Shown here: positions 30,582 to 39,371 of the stretch, piece after piece
Position numbering within the stretch: position 1 is the stretch's first letter
Layout: each line of letters opens with the position of its first letter
Origin: CAZMSD01 sp964568855
Lineage (GTDB): Bacteria > CAIWAD01
Assembly: GCA_964568855.1 (NCBI GenBank)
Contig: CAZMSD010000002.1
Span: 124,001 to 188,000 of the forward strand
Length of the DNA stretch: 64,000 nt
Direction of reading: 5' to 3'
Notes under the pieces: model-generated
Seen by the model: the letters and a program-made list of their open reading frames with translations, nothing else
What the model was told of the DNA's origin: nothing
Databases searched by the model: none
Made by a program: the position numbers and the translations under genes

Positions 30582-31538
30582 TCAATCCCTCCCTGTGTTT
30601 TCAAGCAAGTGGACCAGGGCGGTGACCGCCTGGTTCAACGGCGTGGGCAGGTAGTGCTTGCGTCCGTACTCCATGATCTTGCCGTTCAGCCGGTCGATCT
30701 CGGTTCGCAGGCCGTTGTCCAGGTCGATCAGCATGGAAGGCCTGTGGTGCCCGGCATTTTTGAGGTAGCGGACGCTGGAGCGCCTGAACTTCTTGCCTAG
30801 TTCAAAGCCCTCCGCTTCGGCCACCTGCACGGATTCGTCGATCAAGGCCTCGACCACCTCCACCGTGTCCGGAAAGTCCATGACCTCTTTCATGGTGCGT
30901 TTCGTGATGGCGCAGACCGCGCTCAGCGCGGCGTTGAGAATGGCCTTCTCCCAGACGTGGTCCTGGATGTCGGAGGGGATCTCCGTCGCCAGCTCGGTGG
31001 CGTTGAGCAGGTCCGCGATCCGCCGGGCCATCTCGGCGCCCTGGGGCATCAGGGAGGCGACGTAGTTGGGCGGATTGAAGAAACTCACGTGGACCGAGGC
31101 CAGGTCGCTCATGTTGCCGGCGTAGTTGACCACCATGCGCAGACTGCGCTCCTCGCCGAATGTCCGGGCGAGGACCACTTCGTTGTCGATCCCGTTCTGG
31201 ACGCAACAGAAGTACATCTTGTCCGTGGCGATCTCGGCCAGTTGCTGTGTCACCTTGGACAGGGCCGGCGTCTTGACCGCGATCATGACCACGTCCAGGT
31301 CGTACATGGCCAGTTCCTGCACGGAATAGCAGGCGTTCTCGATCACCACGCGCTTTTCCATCACGTGAGACAGGCGCAGGCCGGAGTCCTTGATCTTGGC
31401 GATCCGGTTCTGGATGATGTCGCAGGCGACGACGAAGGCGTCGGCCTCCACCAGGTGCGCCGCCAGGATGCCGCCGACGGGGCCGATGCCCACCACGCCG
31501 ACGCGCAACTGCTCGTTGTTCGTTTTCCCTCTAGTCAT
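30582..31538 (-). CDS. Ketopantoate reductase-like (ApbA/PanE) oxidoreductase
   Basis: 318 residues. N-terminal Rossmann fold with GIGPVGGILAAHLVEA (residues about 17-32), IAVKTPAL, CVQNGIDNE and NPPNYV-type segments, then the all-helical C-terminal domain with WEKAILNAALSAVCAITKRTM and the HHRPSMLIDLDNGLRTEID loop of the PanE family. The family reduces 2-oxo or 3-oxo acids with NADPH. Being fixed between the symporter and had (stop within 3 bases of the had start) it may act on a pathway intermediate, but I see nothing that identifies the substrate. Confidence 0.75.
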   Translation of the reverse strand: MTRGKTNNEQLRVGVVGIGPVGGILAAHLVEADAFVVACDIIQNRIAKIKDSGLRLSHVMEKRVVIENACYSVQELAMYDLDVVMIAVKTPALSKVTQQLAEIATDKMYFCCVQNGIDNEVVLARTFGEERSLRMVVNYAGNMSDLASVHVSFFNPPNYVASLMPQGAEMARRIADLLNATELATEIPSDIQDHVWEKAILNAALSAVCAITKRTMKEVMDFPDTVEVVEALIDESVQVAEAEGFELGKKFRRSSVRYLKNAGHHRPSMLIDLDNGLRTEIDRLNGKIMEYGRKHYLPTPLNQAVTALVHLLENTGRD

Positions 31539-31564
31539 GGCTTAAATCCTGCCTTGAGTGTGTT

Positions 31565-33001
31565 CTATGGGTTGTTTTCGCTGTTCGTGTTTCGTGCTGC
31601 AAGGATGCCCCGCTTGTCCACCAGAGCCACCAGGGCGAAAGTCGCCAGGCTGACCATCCAGCAGAAGTAGATCGGGTGCGGCAGGCTGATCGAGGCGAAA
31701 AATCCGGGAACGGACGGGCAGACCAGCCAGAGCGCCAGGGCCGCCATCGCCGCCAGCAGGGTCCAGGTGGCGTGGGAGCGCCTGCAGATCCGCGGCCAGA
31801 AGAGCGTCATCAGGGTCAGCAGCGTGTAGGCCGTGGTCAGGGTGAGACCGATCAGCAGCGTCTTGAGGATGCCCGAGACGGTCACCGCCAGCAGGTAGGT
31901 CAGCACGCTCAGCCCGAGCACCGAAATACGCGAGATCCGCCGCTCGTCCCGTTCGCTCAACTCCGGAGCGAAGAAACGCTTGATGATGTCGCCCACCACC
32001 AGCGTGGCGCTGCCGATCAGCAGCGCGGAAGCCGTGGAGACGTCGGCCGCCCAGAGCCCGGCCAGGACCAGGCCCGCCACCACCGGGCTCAGCCCCAGCA
32101 CCGTGCGCGGCAGGGCTTCCGTGGCGATGATCTCCGGGTGCAGCACTGTGGCCGCCAGCCCGATCAGGGCGCTGATGAAGCCCACCGGCAGGATGATCAG
32201 CCCGCCGAGAATGAAGCCGCGCCGGGCGTCGCGCGAGTCCCTGGCGGCGAAACTGACCTGGACCACCGACTGCACCGAGAAGATCGTGGTGCACATCACC
32301 ACGAACCAGGCGACAATCAGGCCCCAGCCGATGGCGCCGAGGTCGAAACCAGCGTGCTCCGCGGGCAGCCGGGCCACCAGTTCCTCCAGTCCGCCCACCT
32401 TGCCCACGGCCATCACCGCGCCCAACAGCACGCCGGCGTAGATGAAGACCACGTTGACGATGTTGGTCAGCCCGGCGGCCCAGAAGCCGCCGATCAGCGT
32501 GATACCGACGAAGACGACCGCGGTGACCAGCATGCCGGTCTGGAAGGTGAAGACCTCCGGGAGCAGCGAGGACAGGATCGCGCCTCCGGCGACGTACTGC
32601 AGCGAGGTGATCACGAGCTGCAGCACGAGCTGGCCGATCACGCCGATCACCCGCCCGGAGACGTCGTAGTGCCGCTCGAAGAGCTCGGGCAGCGTGCTGA
32701 CCTCCATCCTGCGGTAGCGGCTGGCGGCAACGAGCCCCACCAGGACCGCCCCGGCGGCCCAGGCGGCGTTGTACCAGCCGGCGGAGATCCCCGAAGCGTA
32801 GGCCCTTTCCGCGACGCCGATCGTGGAGGCGCCCCCGATGGCGAGTCCCGTCAGCAGCGGGGCGACGACCCAGTAGGGCAGACTGCGGCCGGCCAGGAGA
32901 TAGGCGATCATCCCGCCCCGGCTCAGTCGTCGCGTGGTCCAGGTGAACACGTAGAGCAGGACGATGTAGATGCAGATGATGCTGAAGGGAATCCAGTTCA
33001 T
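31565..33001 (-). CDS. Sodium:solute symporter (SSS family)
   Basis: 478 residues with 12-13 hydrophobic helices. The N-terminus starts directly with a membrane helix; LAGRSLPYWVVAPLLTGLAI and GASTIGVAERAYASGISAGW are the conserved TM1-TM2 region of the solute:sodium symporter family, and GLWAADVSTASALLIGSATLVVGD matches the sodium-site helix (TM8-9). The gene lies between the ADP-forming CoA ligase and the pathway enzymes, so uptake of benzoate or another aromatic acid is the natural inference; the sequence does not prove the substrate. A GTAACAC word sits in the 43-base gap to the ligase gene. Confidence 0.82.
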   Translation of the reverse strand: MNWIPFSIICIYIVLLYVFTWTTRRLSRGGMIAYLLAGRSLPYWVVAPLLTGLAIGGASTIGVAERAYASGISAGWYNAAWAAGAVLVGLVAASRYRRMEVSTLPELFERHYDVSGRVIGVIGQLVLQLVITSLQYVAGGAILSSLLPEVFTFQTGMLVTAVVFVGITLIGGFWAAGLTNIVNVVFIYAGVLLGAVMAVGKVGGLEELVARLPAEHAGFDLGAIGWGLIVAWFVVMCTTIFSVQSVVQVSFAARDSRDARRGFILGGLIILPVGFISALIGLAATVLHPEIIATEALPRTVLGLSPVVAGLVLAGLWAADVSTASALLIGSATLVVGDIIKRFFAPELSERDERRISRISVLGLSVLTYLLAVTVSGILKTLLIGLTLTTAYTLLTLMTLFWPRICRRSHATWTLLAAMAALALWLVCPSVPGFFASISLPHPIYFCWMVSLATFALVALVDKRGILAARNTNSENNP

Positions 33002-33043
33002 GATCGCAGGCGGCCGATCAGCCGGCCGCGTAACACGCTACCC

Positions 33044-35125
33044 TCACTTCAGTTTCAGCCGGGCGTCCACCGCCGCAACTCCTTTTCCGGCCGAGTAGGC
33101 GAACACGGGATTCAGGTCCAGTTCCGTGATTTCCGGGAAATCCGCTCCCAGCCTGGACAGGCGGATCAGCAGCTCTTCGAGGGCTTCCAGGTCGACGCCC
33201 TCCTCTCCCCTGGTTCCCTCGAGCAGGGGATAGCCCTTGATGCCGCGGACCATCTCCCGGGCTTCCCCGCGGGATAGCGGGGCCAGGCGGAACTGGACGT
33301 CCTGCAGTGTCTCGACGAAGACGCCGCCCAGGCCGAACATCACGGTGGGAGCCAGGCCCTCGTTGCCCGCGAGGCCCATGATCACTTCCCGGCCGGGTGT
33401 GAGACATTCCTGCAGCACGAATCCCGCGTTCTTCCCGGCGAAACGCGCGCTCAGCTCTTCGAAGGCGGAATCCAGTTCGCGCTCGTCGGCGATGTTCAGG
33501 CGCACTCCGCCCGCATCGCTCTTGTGGACTATTTCCGCCGAGTCGACCTTGAGGGCCAGCGGATATGTCATGCCCCGCGCCGCCTCCCTGGCTCCCGCGC
33601 CGTCCGCCACGGGCAGCGTCCGGACGGCGGCGATGCCGTAGCAGCCCAGCAGTTCGAAGACCTCCGCCTGGGACAGGAAGGACTCCCGGCCCCGGCTGCG
33701 TGATACGATCTCCTCCGCCCGCTCGCGGTCCGTCTCGTACTCCGGAAACTCAGGCGCGGTCCGCTGACGGATCCGTCCGTACTCGATCATCGCCGCCAGC
33801 GCCCGTGAGGCCGACTCGGCGTAGTCGAAGACCGGGATGCCGCTTTCCCTGATCAGGCGGATCACCTCGCCCCAGCGCTCCTCGATGGTCAGGACGATGC
33901 AGAGAATGGGCTTGGCGGCGGTCTTGCTGATCTCGGCCAGCCTCCGGGCCACCGCCTCGCAGTCCACGAAGGGAGGCGTCACGAAATTGAGGATCAGGGA
34001 ATCGATGTTCGGATCTTCGAGCAGGGCCTCCACGGCGCCGCCGTACTGTTCCGCGCCGGCCGTGGCGATCACGTCCACGGGATTGGAGATGATCGCCTCG
34101 GTGAAGAGCAGCTTCCCCAGCGCTTCCCCGGTCTTGGGGCTCAACTCGGCGAGTTTCAGGCCCGCGGCCATGCACTCGTCCACGGCGATGATCGCCGGCC
34201 CGCCGGTGTTGGTGACGATGACGATGTTCTCCGATTTCGGCACGGGCTGGGAGGACAGCGCCACGGCGGCTTCGATCATTTCCTCCTGCGAGTGGAAGCG
34301 CTGCACGCCCGCCTTGCGGAAGAGCGCCTCGGCCATGGTGTCCTGCTCGATCATCGACCCGGTGTGGGAGGCCACGGCCTTCACGCCCTCGGAGGTCTTG
34401 CCGCACTTGAGGGCCAGGATCGGCTTGTGCGGCGTGATACGGCTGGCCGTCTCGAGGAATCCGGCCGGATCGCTGAGGGTCTCGATGTGGACCATGATCA
34501 CGCGCGTTTCCTCGTCTCGCCCGTAATACTCGATGATCTCGTTCATGCTCACGTCGGCCTCGTTGCCGAAGCTGGCGTACATCCGGGTGCCCAGGCCGAT
34601 GCGGTAGAGCTGCAGCTTCAGCGTTTCGCCCACCCCACCGCTCTGGGCCACGATGGAGATCGATCCCGGGCGCTGGGGCACGAAGGTGAAGTTGGCGTAG
34701 ACCGAGACCTGCGGGTCCGAGTTCTGCACTCCCTGCGAATTGGGCCCGTAGATCCGCATGCCGTACTTGTGGGCCGTCTCGACGATCCGCCGCTCGAGCT
34801 CGAGGCCCTCCCGGCCCACCTCCTTGAAGCCGGCTGTATGCACGATGGCGAACTTGACTCCCTTGGCGCCGCACTCTTCCAGCACTGCCGGCACCAGGGT
34901 GTTCTTGATCGAGATGTTGACCAGGTCCACTTCGTCGGGCACGTCTCTGATGCTGGGGTAGGTCCTGAAACTCTTGATGACCTTGGTCTTGGGGTTGATC
35001 GGGTAGATGGGTCCCTTGTAGTCGTGATCCACGAGGTTCTGGATCACGATGTGGCCGATACTCAAGGGGTTCGCGGAAGCGCCGATGATAGCCACCGACC
35101 TGGGCTTGAACAGGGCGTCAAGCAT
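33044..35125 (-). CDS. ADP-forming acyl-CoA synthetase
   Basis: 694 residues, alpha and beta parts fused as in acetyl-CoA synthetase (ADP). CoA-binding domain at the N-terminus (SVAIIGASANPLSIGHIV, YPINPKTK), succinyl-CoA-ligase-like domains in the middle (VAQSGGVGETL, SHTGSM with the candidate phospho-His), and an ATP-grasp domain at the C-terminus (YPLALKVDSAEIVHKSDAGG, FVLQECLTPGREVIMG). It converts an acid, CoA and ATP to acyl-CoA, ADP and Pi. No AMP-forming benzoate-CoA ligase is seen in the window, so this is the best local candidate for activating the aromatic acid. GGAGGTC lies before the start. It overlaps the activator gene by 8 bases. Confidence 0.82.
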   Translation of the reverse strand: MLDALFKPRSVAIIGASANPLSIGHIVIQNLVDHDYKGPIYPINPKTKVIKSFRTYPSIRDVPDEVDLVNISIKNTLVPAVLEECGAKGVKFAIVHTAGFKEVGREGLELERRIVETAHKYGMRIYGPNSQGVQNSDPQVSVYANFTFVPQRPGSISIVAQSGGVGETLKLQLYRIGLGTRMYASFGNEADVSMNEIIEYYGRDEETRVIMVHIETLSDPAGFLETASRITPHKPILALKCGKTSEGVKAVASHTGSMIEQDTMAEALFRKAGVQRFHSQEEMIEAAVALSSQPVPKSENIVIVTNTGGPAIIAVDECMAAGLKLAELSPKTGEALGKLLFTEAIISNPVDVIATAGAEQYGGAVEALLEDPNIDSLILNFVTPPFVDCEAVARRLAEISKTAAKPILCIVLTIEERWGEVIRLIRESGIPVFDYAESASRALAAMIEYGRIRQRTAPEFPEYETDRERAEEIVSRSRGRESFLSQAEVFELLGCYGIAAVRTLPVADGAGAREAARGMTYPLALKVDSAEIVHKSDAGGVRLNIADERELDSAFEELSARFAGKNAGFVLQECLTPGREVIMGLAGNEGLAPTVMFGLGGVFVETLQDVQFRLAPLSRGEAREMVRGIKGYPLLEGTRGEEGVDLEALEELLIRLSRLGADFPEITELDLNPVFAYSAGKGVAAVDARLKLK

Positions 35126-35903
35126 CATGACCTCCAATAGCTTGTGTGTGATACAGCGCCGCGCCGAAGGCGCCGGTCAACTGGGGCAGCGGGGGCACCA
35201 GCATCTTCCGGCCCAGGTGCTCCTCGAACACGCCCACCAGGAAGGGGAAATGGGCCACCACGCCCCCGCTCAGCGCCACTTCGCCCTCGAGGGGCGCCAT
35301 CTCGACCACCCGCTTGAAGACCGAGAAGAACACGCCCTTGACGATATCGGGGACGCCGGCGCCCTCGCGGATCTTGGACAGGATCTCGGAGGCCGCGAAG
35401 ACGGTGCAGTAGCTGCCGATCTGTACCTCGCGCTCCGCCCGTTCCGCCAGCCGGTTCAGTTCCGGCAGCTCGATCTCGAGGCGGTTGGCGATCTCCTCCA
35501 GGAAGGCGCCCGTGCCGGCAGCGCATTTCCTGTTCATCCGGAAGCCGAGGCGTTTCCCGGAGCCGGCGACCTTGATGATCTTGCTGTCCTGCCCGCCGAT
35601 GTCCACCACCGTGTGCTCGCGCGGGAAGTAGTGGTAGCTGCCCCTGGCGTGGCAGCTGATCTCGGTCACCGTTCCGTCGGCGTAGGGTACGTTCTTGCGG
35701 CCGTAGCCGGTCGTCGTGATACGGCAGTCGCGTGCTACATGAACTCCCGCGGCCTTCTGCGCTTTGTCGAAGGCCAGGTCGGCGGCCGCCTTGAAATCGG
35801 CCCCCGAGCCGGTGACGCAGTGGCCCAGGACCTTCCCCCGGTGATCGAGGATGATCGCCTTGGTGGTCGAGGCGCCGATGTCGATGCCCACGGAATAGTT
35901 CAT
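35118..35903 (-). CDS. BcrA/BcrD/HgdC-type ATPase activator
   Basis: 261 residues, ASKHA fold. N-terminal GIDIGASTTKAIIL phosphate loop, TTGYGRKNV, HARGSYHYFPREHTVVDIGGQDSK, and the cluster-binding segment MNRKCAAGTGAFLEE, with a second Cys further on (SYCTVFAASEI). This is the activator type that uses ATP to fire electrons into a partner [4Fe-4S] reductase or dehydratase. It is a third, separate member of the family in this window, distinct from BzdP and BzdQ, and is paired with the single HgdB/BcrB-like subunit directly upstream. ATG at 35903 is preferred over GTG at 35909. Confidence 0.85.
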   Translation of the reverse strand: MNYSVGIDIGASTTKAIILDHRGKVLGHCVTGSGADFKAAADLAFDKAQKAAGVHVARDCRITTTGYGRKNVPYADGTVTEISCHARGSYHYFPREHTVVDIGGQDSKIIKVAGSGKRLGFRMNRKCAAGTGAFLEEIANRLEIELPELNRLAERAEREVQIGSYCTVFAASEILSKIREGAGVPDIVKGVFFSVFKRVVEMAPLEGEVALSGGVVAHFPFLVGVFEEHLGRKMLVPPLPQLTGAFGAALYHTQAIGGHDA

Positions 35904-35944
35904 CCGCACCCGTACGTTTGTCGCCTGCGGCGAAGCGGGCGTCC

Positions 35945-37186
35945 TCAGGCCTCCAGTTGCTCGATGAAGGCCTCGATGTTGGTCTTGGCCTGTTCCTCCG
36001 AGTAGCAGCGCAGGTCGTTCAGGTCGCCGTCGATGGTCAGGGTCGGCAGCTTCAGCTTCCGCTCCAGCCTGCCAGGCATGCCGTAGCGGTTGTTCGAGTT
36101 GTTGGGACAGGTCTTCGCGTCGTGGAACACGATTCCGTCGAGTCTGTAGCGCTCGACGATGTCCTCGATGTAGGCCTGCTTGTATTGCTCGTCGCGCACG
36201 ATGAAGATCTGCGTGTAGGCCCGGGCGAGGCTCATGAAGGGATCGGCGGGATCGAAATCATCGAAGATCCAGCTGTTGCAGTAGGTGGAGGCGATCACCG
36301 CAGTGTTGAGTCCTATGAACAGCTCCGAGAGGTCCCGGAGCTTGCCCCAGATGGGCATGCCTTCCCAGTACAGCCGGTGCCGTTCCTGGTCCACCGCGCC
36401 CAGGCCCTCCGCGACGCGGGCTTCCAGTTCCGCCAGCAACGTTTCGTAATACTCGACGGCCGTCTCGGACCCGCGTAACACGACCGCCGGACCCATGTGG
36501 ATCGTGGCGTCGAAGAAGCTCAAGGGGGCCGGCGCGGCGGTGTTCGTCTCCAGCACCCGCTTCCACAGTGCCGTGCACTTCCTGGACAGGGCCAGCACCT
36601 CGCGGAACCTGTCGATGTCGAAGGCGTTCCCGGAGATCTTTTCCAGCGCCGGAATCAGGTCCCTGACCTGCCCGGCGATGCCCTCGAGCTCGTAGTCGCG
36701 GATCTCGCCGATGTTGCGGTAGGTGGTGATCCCCAGCAGGGGCACCTCCAGTTCGCGGGAATACCAGGCCAGCCAGTCCTGCACGTCGCGGCACTGGTTG
36801 GTGTTGAACACCAGCACGTCCGGCCTGGGAACCCCTTCGATGCCCTTGTAAGCCATGGAGAGCGGCGTTTCCTTCTTCATGAAGGCGCCGATGTCGCTGG
36901 TCAGGTAGGAGCAGATGTCCGGCGAGTAGCCGGCGGCGTTGGCCACCGGGATGTAGTTGTTGGCCGTGCGCGTGGCGCCCAGGATCGCCCCGTGGTTCTC
37001 GGGGTAATACACCAGGAAGCCCATGCTCAGCAGCAGCTCGGCGGGACCGACGCTGGTGCACCAGGCGATCTTGCGCGACCCGGTCTTCGAGGCCTCGTTC
37101 AACTCGTAGAAGTAGTCGGCCATGATCTTGCGCATCATGCCGGTGGCCTGGATCTTCTTGATGGAGGGTTTCTTCTGCTCTGCCAT
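35945..37186 (-). CDS. 2-hydroxyacyl-CoA dehydratase / benzoyl-CoA reductase-type subunit (extra copy)
   Basis: 413 residues. Conserved cluster cysteines Cys43 (WCTSVGPAE), Cys92 (DICSYLTSDIG), Cys132 (NQCRDVQD) and a late KTCPNNSNN. It resembles HgdB/BcrB/BcrC but only one such subunit is present with one activator, which is unlike a dehydratase (two different subunits) or benzoyl-CoA reductase (BzdN plus BzdO). It may therefore be a homodimer, as in double-cubane-cluster proteins, or borrow a BCR subunit. Substrate unknown. It is followed by its activator and preceded by a complete second korABC set that could supply ferredoxin. GGGAGAAACC precedes the ATG. Confidence 0.78.
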   Translation of the reverse strand: MAEQKKPSIKKIQATGMMRKIMADYFYELNEASKTGSRKIAWCTSVGPAELLLSMGFLVYYPENHGAILGATRTANNYIPVANAAGYSPDICSYLTSDIGAFMKKETPLSMAYKGIEGVPRPDVLVFNTNQCRDVQDWLAWYSRELEVPLLGITTYRNIGEIRDYELEGIAGQVRDLIPALEKISGNAFDIDRFREVLALSRKCTALWKRVLETNTAAPAPLSFFDATIHMGPAVVLRGSETAVEYYETLLAELEARVAEGLGAVDQERHRLYWEGMPIWGKLRDLSELFIGLNTAVIASTYCNSWIFDDFDPADPFMSLARAYTQIFIVRDEQYKQAYIEDIVERYRLDGIVFHDAKTCPNNSNNRYGMPGRLERKLKLPTLTIDGDLNDLRCYSEEQAKTNIEAFIEQLEA

Positions 37187-37214
37187 GGTTTCTCCCGGAA
37201 TTGGCTGTAGTGGG

Positions 37215-38063
37215 TCAGGCGGACGGCGGGTCCCCTTCCTGCCGCAGCCTGTCGACCAGCCCGGCCCACTCGCGGCTGTATTCCCTTCTCGGTGTGTTAC
37301 GCAGCTCCCCGATGACCATCTTGCGGTTCTGGTGCCGTTCCTGCTCGTTCAGCCGCAGGTACCTGCTGCGCAGGATCGTGTTGCCGCGGTACCACTCCCA
37401 GATCTGCTTGTTCTCCTTCAGCCCGTTCTTGTCCGTGTAGCCCGTGGGACAGGGCAGCAGGATCTCGATGAAGGAGAAGCCCGCATGGTCGAGGGCCTTC
37501 TTGATGCTGGCGATGGTCTCGTAGGGAAAGCCCAGCGGCCAGCGGGCCACGAAGGGCGCCCCCGCCCCGACCACCAGGTCCGCCAGGTCGAAAGGTTCCT
37601 CGATGTTCCCGTAAGGGCTGGTGGTGGTGTAACCGCTCTCGGGGGTGGTGGGCGAGGCCTGGCCGCCAGTCATCCCGTAGTTGTAATTGTTCATCTCGAT
37701 CACGGTCAGGTCCAGGTTCCGCCTGGCCGCGTGGATCAGGTGGTTTCCGCCGATGGCGGCGCAGTCCCCGTCGCCGGTGAACACGACCACCTTCAGCTCG
37801 GGATTGGCCAGCTTGACGCCGGTGGCGAAGGCGATGGCCCGCCCGTGCGTCGTGTGGAGGCCGTTGGCGTCGATGTATCCCGGAAGCCGCGAAGAGCAGC
37901 CGATCCCCGAGACGAAGACCATGCGGTCCATGTCCAGCTTGAGTTCGTCGACGGCGCGCAGGGTGTGATTCAGCACGCTGCCGATTCCGCAGCCCACGCA
38001 GAAGATCGAGGGATACATCTCCTCCCGCAGGTACTTCCGGATGTTGACCGCCTTGTTGAACAT
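37215..38063 (-). CDS. korB: 2-oxoacid:ferredoxin oxidoreductase beta subunit (second set)
   Basis: 282 residues. Thiamine-diphosphate site GDGDCAAIGGNHLIHAARRN, the iron-sulfur Cys pair FCVGCGIGSV near the N-terminus, GIGCSSRLPGY, and NNYNYGMTGGQASPTTP. Together with the alpha and gamma genes just upstream it forms a 2-oxoglutarate-type oxidoreductase that makes succinyl-CoA and reduced ferredoxin. In Thauera such an enzyme is known to feed electrons to benzoyl-CoA reductase; its position next to the extra reductase suggests a dedicated supply here. Similar to but about 30 residues shorter than the first copy. Confidence 0.87.
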   Translation of the reverse strand: MFNKAVNIRKYLREEMYPSIFCVGCGIGSVLNHTLRAVDELKLDMDRMVFVSGIGCSSRLPGYIDANGLHTTHGRAIAFATGVKLANPELKVVVFTGDGDCAAIGGNHLIHAARRNLDLTVIEMNNYNYGMTGGQASPTTPESGYTTTSPYGNIEEPFDLADLVVGAGAPFVARWPLGFPYETIASIKKALDHAGFSFIEILLPCPTGYTDKNGLKENKQIWEWYRGNTILRSRYLRLNEQERHQNRKMVIGELRNTPRREYSREWAGLVDRLRQEGDPPSA

Positions 38064-38092
38064 CTGCGACAGTTTCCCGTGTTACATGCCGG

Positions 38093-39271
38093 TCAGTCGA
38101 AGGCCCCGTTCAGCGCGCGCACGATCTCGTCGGGGTGGTGGATCCTGCCCCCGATGCTGGGAATCCCCGACACGGCGCAGGAGTCGGGCGCGTGTTCCCT
38201 TACCTTGTGCAGCAGCTGCCCGAGGTTCATTTCGGGCACCACGATTCGCCGTACCCGCTCCCCCAGTTTCCGCAGCCGCGCCTCGGGAAAGGGCCAGATG
38301 CCCACCAGGCGGAGATAGCCGACCCTGCGGCCCCGCTCCCGCATCGCCTTGACGGCGTTCAGGGCCACGCGCGAGCTGATGCCGTAAGACACCACCGCCT
38401 CCTCGGCGTCCTTAAGGAACAGCTCCTCCACCAGGGTCAGTTCCTCCCTGCGGCTGCTGATCTTCTCCACCAGGCGCGTCACGAGCCGCGTGTGCTCGTC
38501 GGCGTCGTCGGTCGAGGGCAGCCCCGACTCCTTGTGCGTCAGGCCGGTCACGAAGGTCCTGAAGCTGGAACCGAAGGCCGCCATGGGCGGCACCAGCGTG
38601 TCCTGCTCCGCGCGGAAGGGCACGTAGGCCCCGGGCGGGTCGCCGGGGGCCGGGGGCCGATCGTATTCGATCTCAGCGTACTCGGGCAGCTCCACCTTCT
38701 CGCGCATGTGTCCCACTTCGCCGTCGGTCAGGACGACCACGGGGTTGCGGAAGCGGTCGGCGAGGTTGAAGGCGCGGATGGTCAGGTCGAGGCATTCCTG
38801 GACGCTGTTGGGCGACAGGGCGATGATCTCGTAGTCCCCGTGCGAGCCGTAGCGGGTCTGCATCACGTCGCCCTGCGCGGGTTCGGTGGGCTGGCCCGTG
38901 GAGGGTCCCGAGCGCTGCACGTTCACGATCACGCAGGGGCTTTCCGTCATGCAGGCGTAGCCGATGTTCTCCTGCATCAGGGAGTAACCGGGCCCCGAGG
39001 TGGTGGTCATGGCACGGGAACCGGTCCAGGAGGCTCCGATGACGGCCGCGATGCTGGCGATCTCGTCCTCCATCTGAACGAAGGTGCCGCCGATGCGCGG
39101 CAGCAGGTAGGACATGGCCTCGGCCGTCTCCGTGGCGGGCGTGATGGGATAGCCCGCGAAGAAACTGCAGCCGGCCAGGGCCGCCCCGTAGGCGCATGCC
39201 ACGTCGCCCTGCAGGAAATAGCGTTTCTCCCGCAGCACGCGCCGGATGTCGTCGTACGCCGCTCGATCCAT
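38093..39271 (-). CDS. korA: 2-oxoacid:ferredoxin oxidoreductase alpha subunit (second set)
   Basis: 392 residues. Pyrimidine-binding KorA signature FFAGYPITPATETAE, VQMEDEIASIAAVIGASW, MTTTSGPGYSLMQENIGYA, RSGPSTGQPTEPAQGDVMQTRYGSHGDY, then EMNLGQL at the C-terminal domain. Normal KorA length without an integral ferredoxin domain. Gap of 29 bases to korB, which holds a GTGTTAC word at 38079; no such word occurs inside the gene. Confidence 0.9.
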   Translation of the reverse strand: MDRAAYDDIRRVLREKRYFLQGDVACAYGAALAGCSFFAGYPITPATETAEAMSYLLPRIGGTFVQMEDEIASIAAVIGASWTGSRAMTTTSGPGYSLMQENIGYACMTESPCVIVNVQRSGPSTGQPTEPAQGDVMQTRYGSHGDYEIIALSPNSVQECLDLTIRAFNLADRFRNPVVVLTDGEVGHMREKVELPEYAEIEYDRPPAPGDPPGAYVPFRAEQDTLVPPMAAFGSSFRTFVTGLTHKESGLPSTDDADEHTRLVTRLVEKISSRREELTLVEELFLKDAEEAVVSYGISSRVALNAVKAMRERGRRVGYLRLVGIWPFPEARLRKLGERVRRIVVPEMNLGQLLHKVREHAPDSCAVSGIPSIGGRIHHPDEIVRALNGAFD

Positions 39272-39371
39272 GAATCAGCGCCCTTTTCGCGGGACAGGCA
39301 TTCGCTCTCCCGTCTTTGTCGCACGCCCGGCCGGTCTGATGGACGGGCCGCTGCGTCGCATTTACAGCCGC

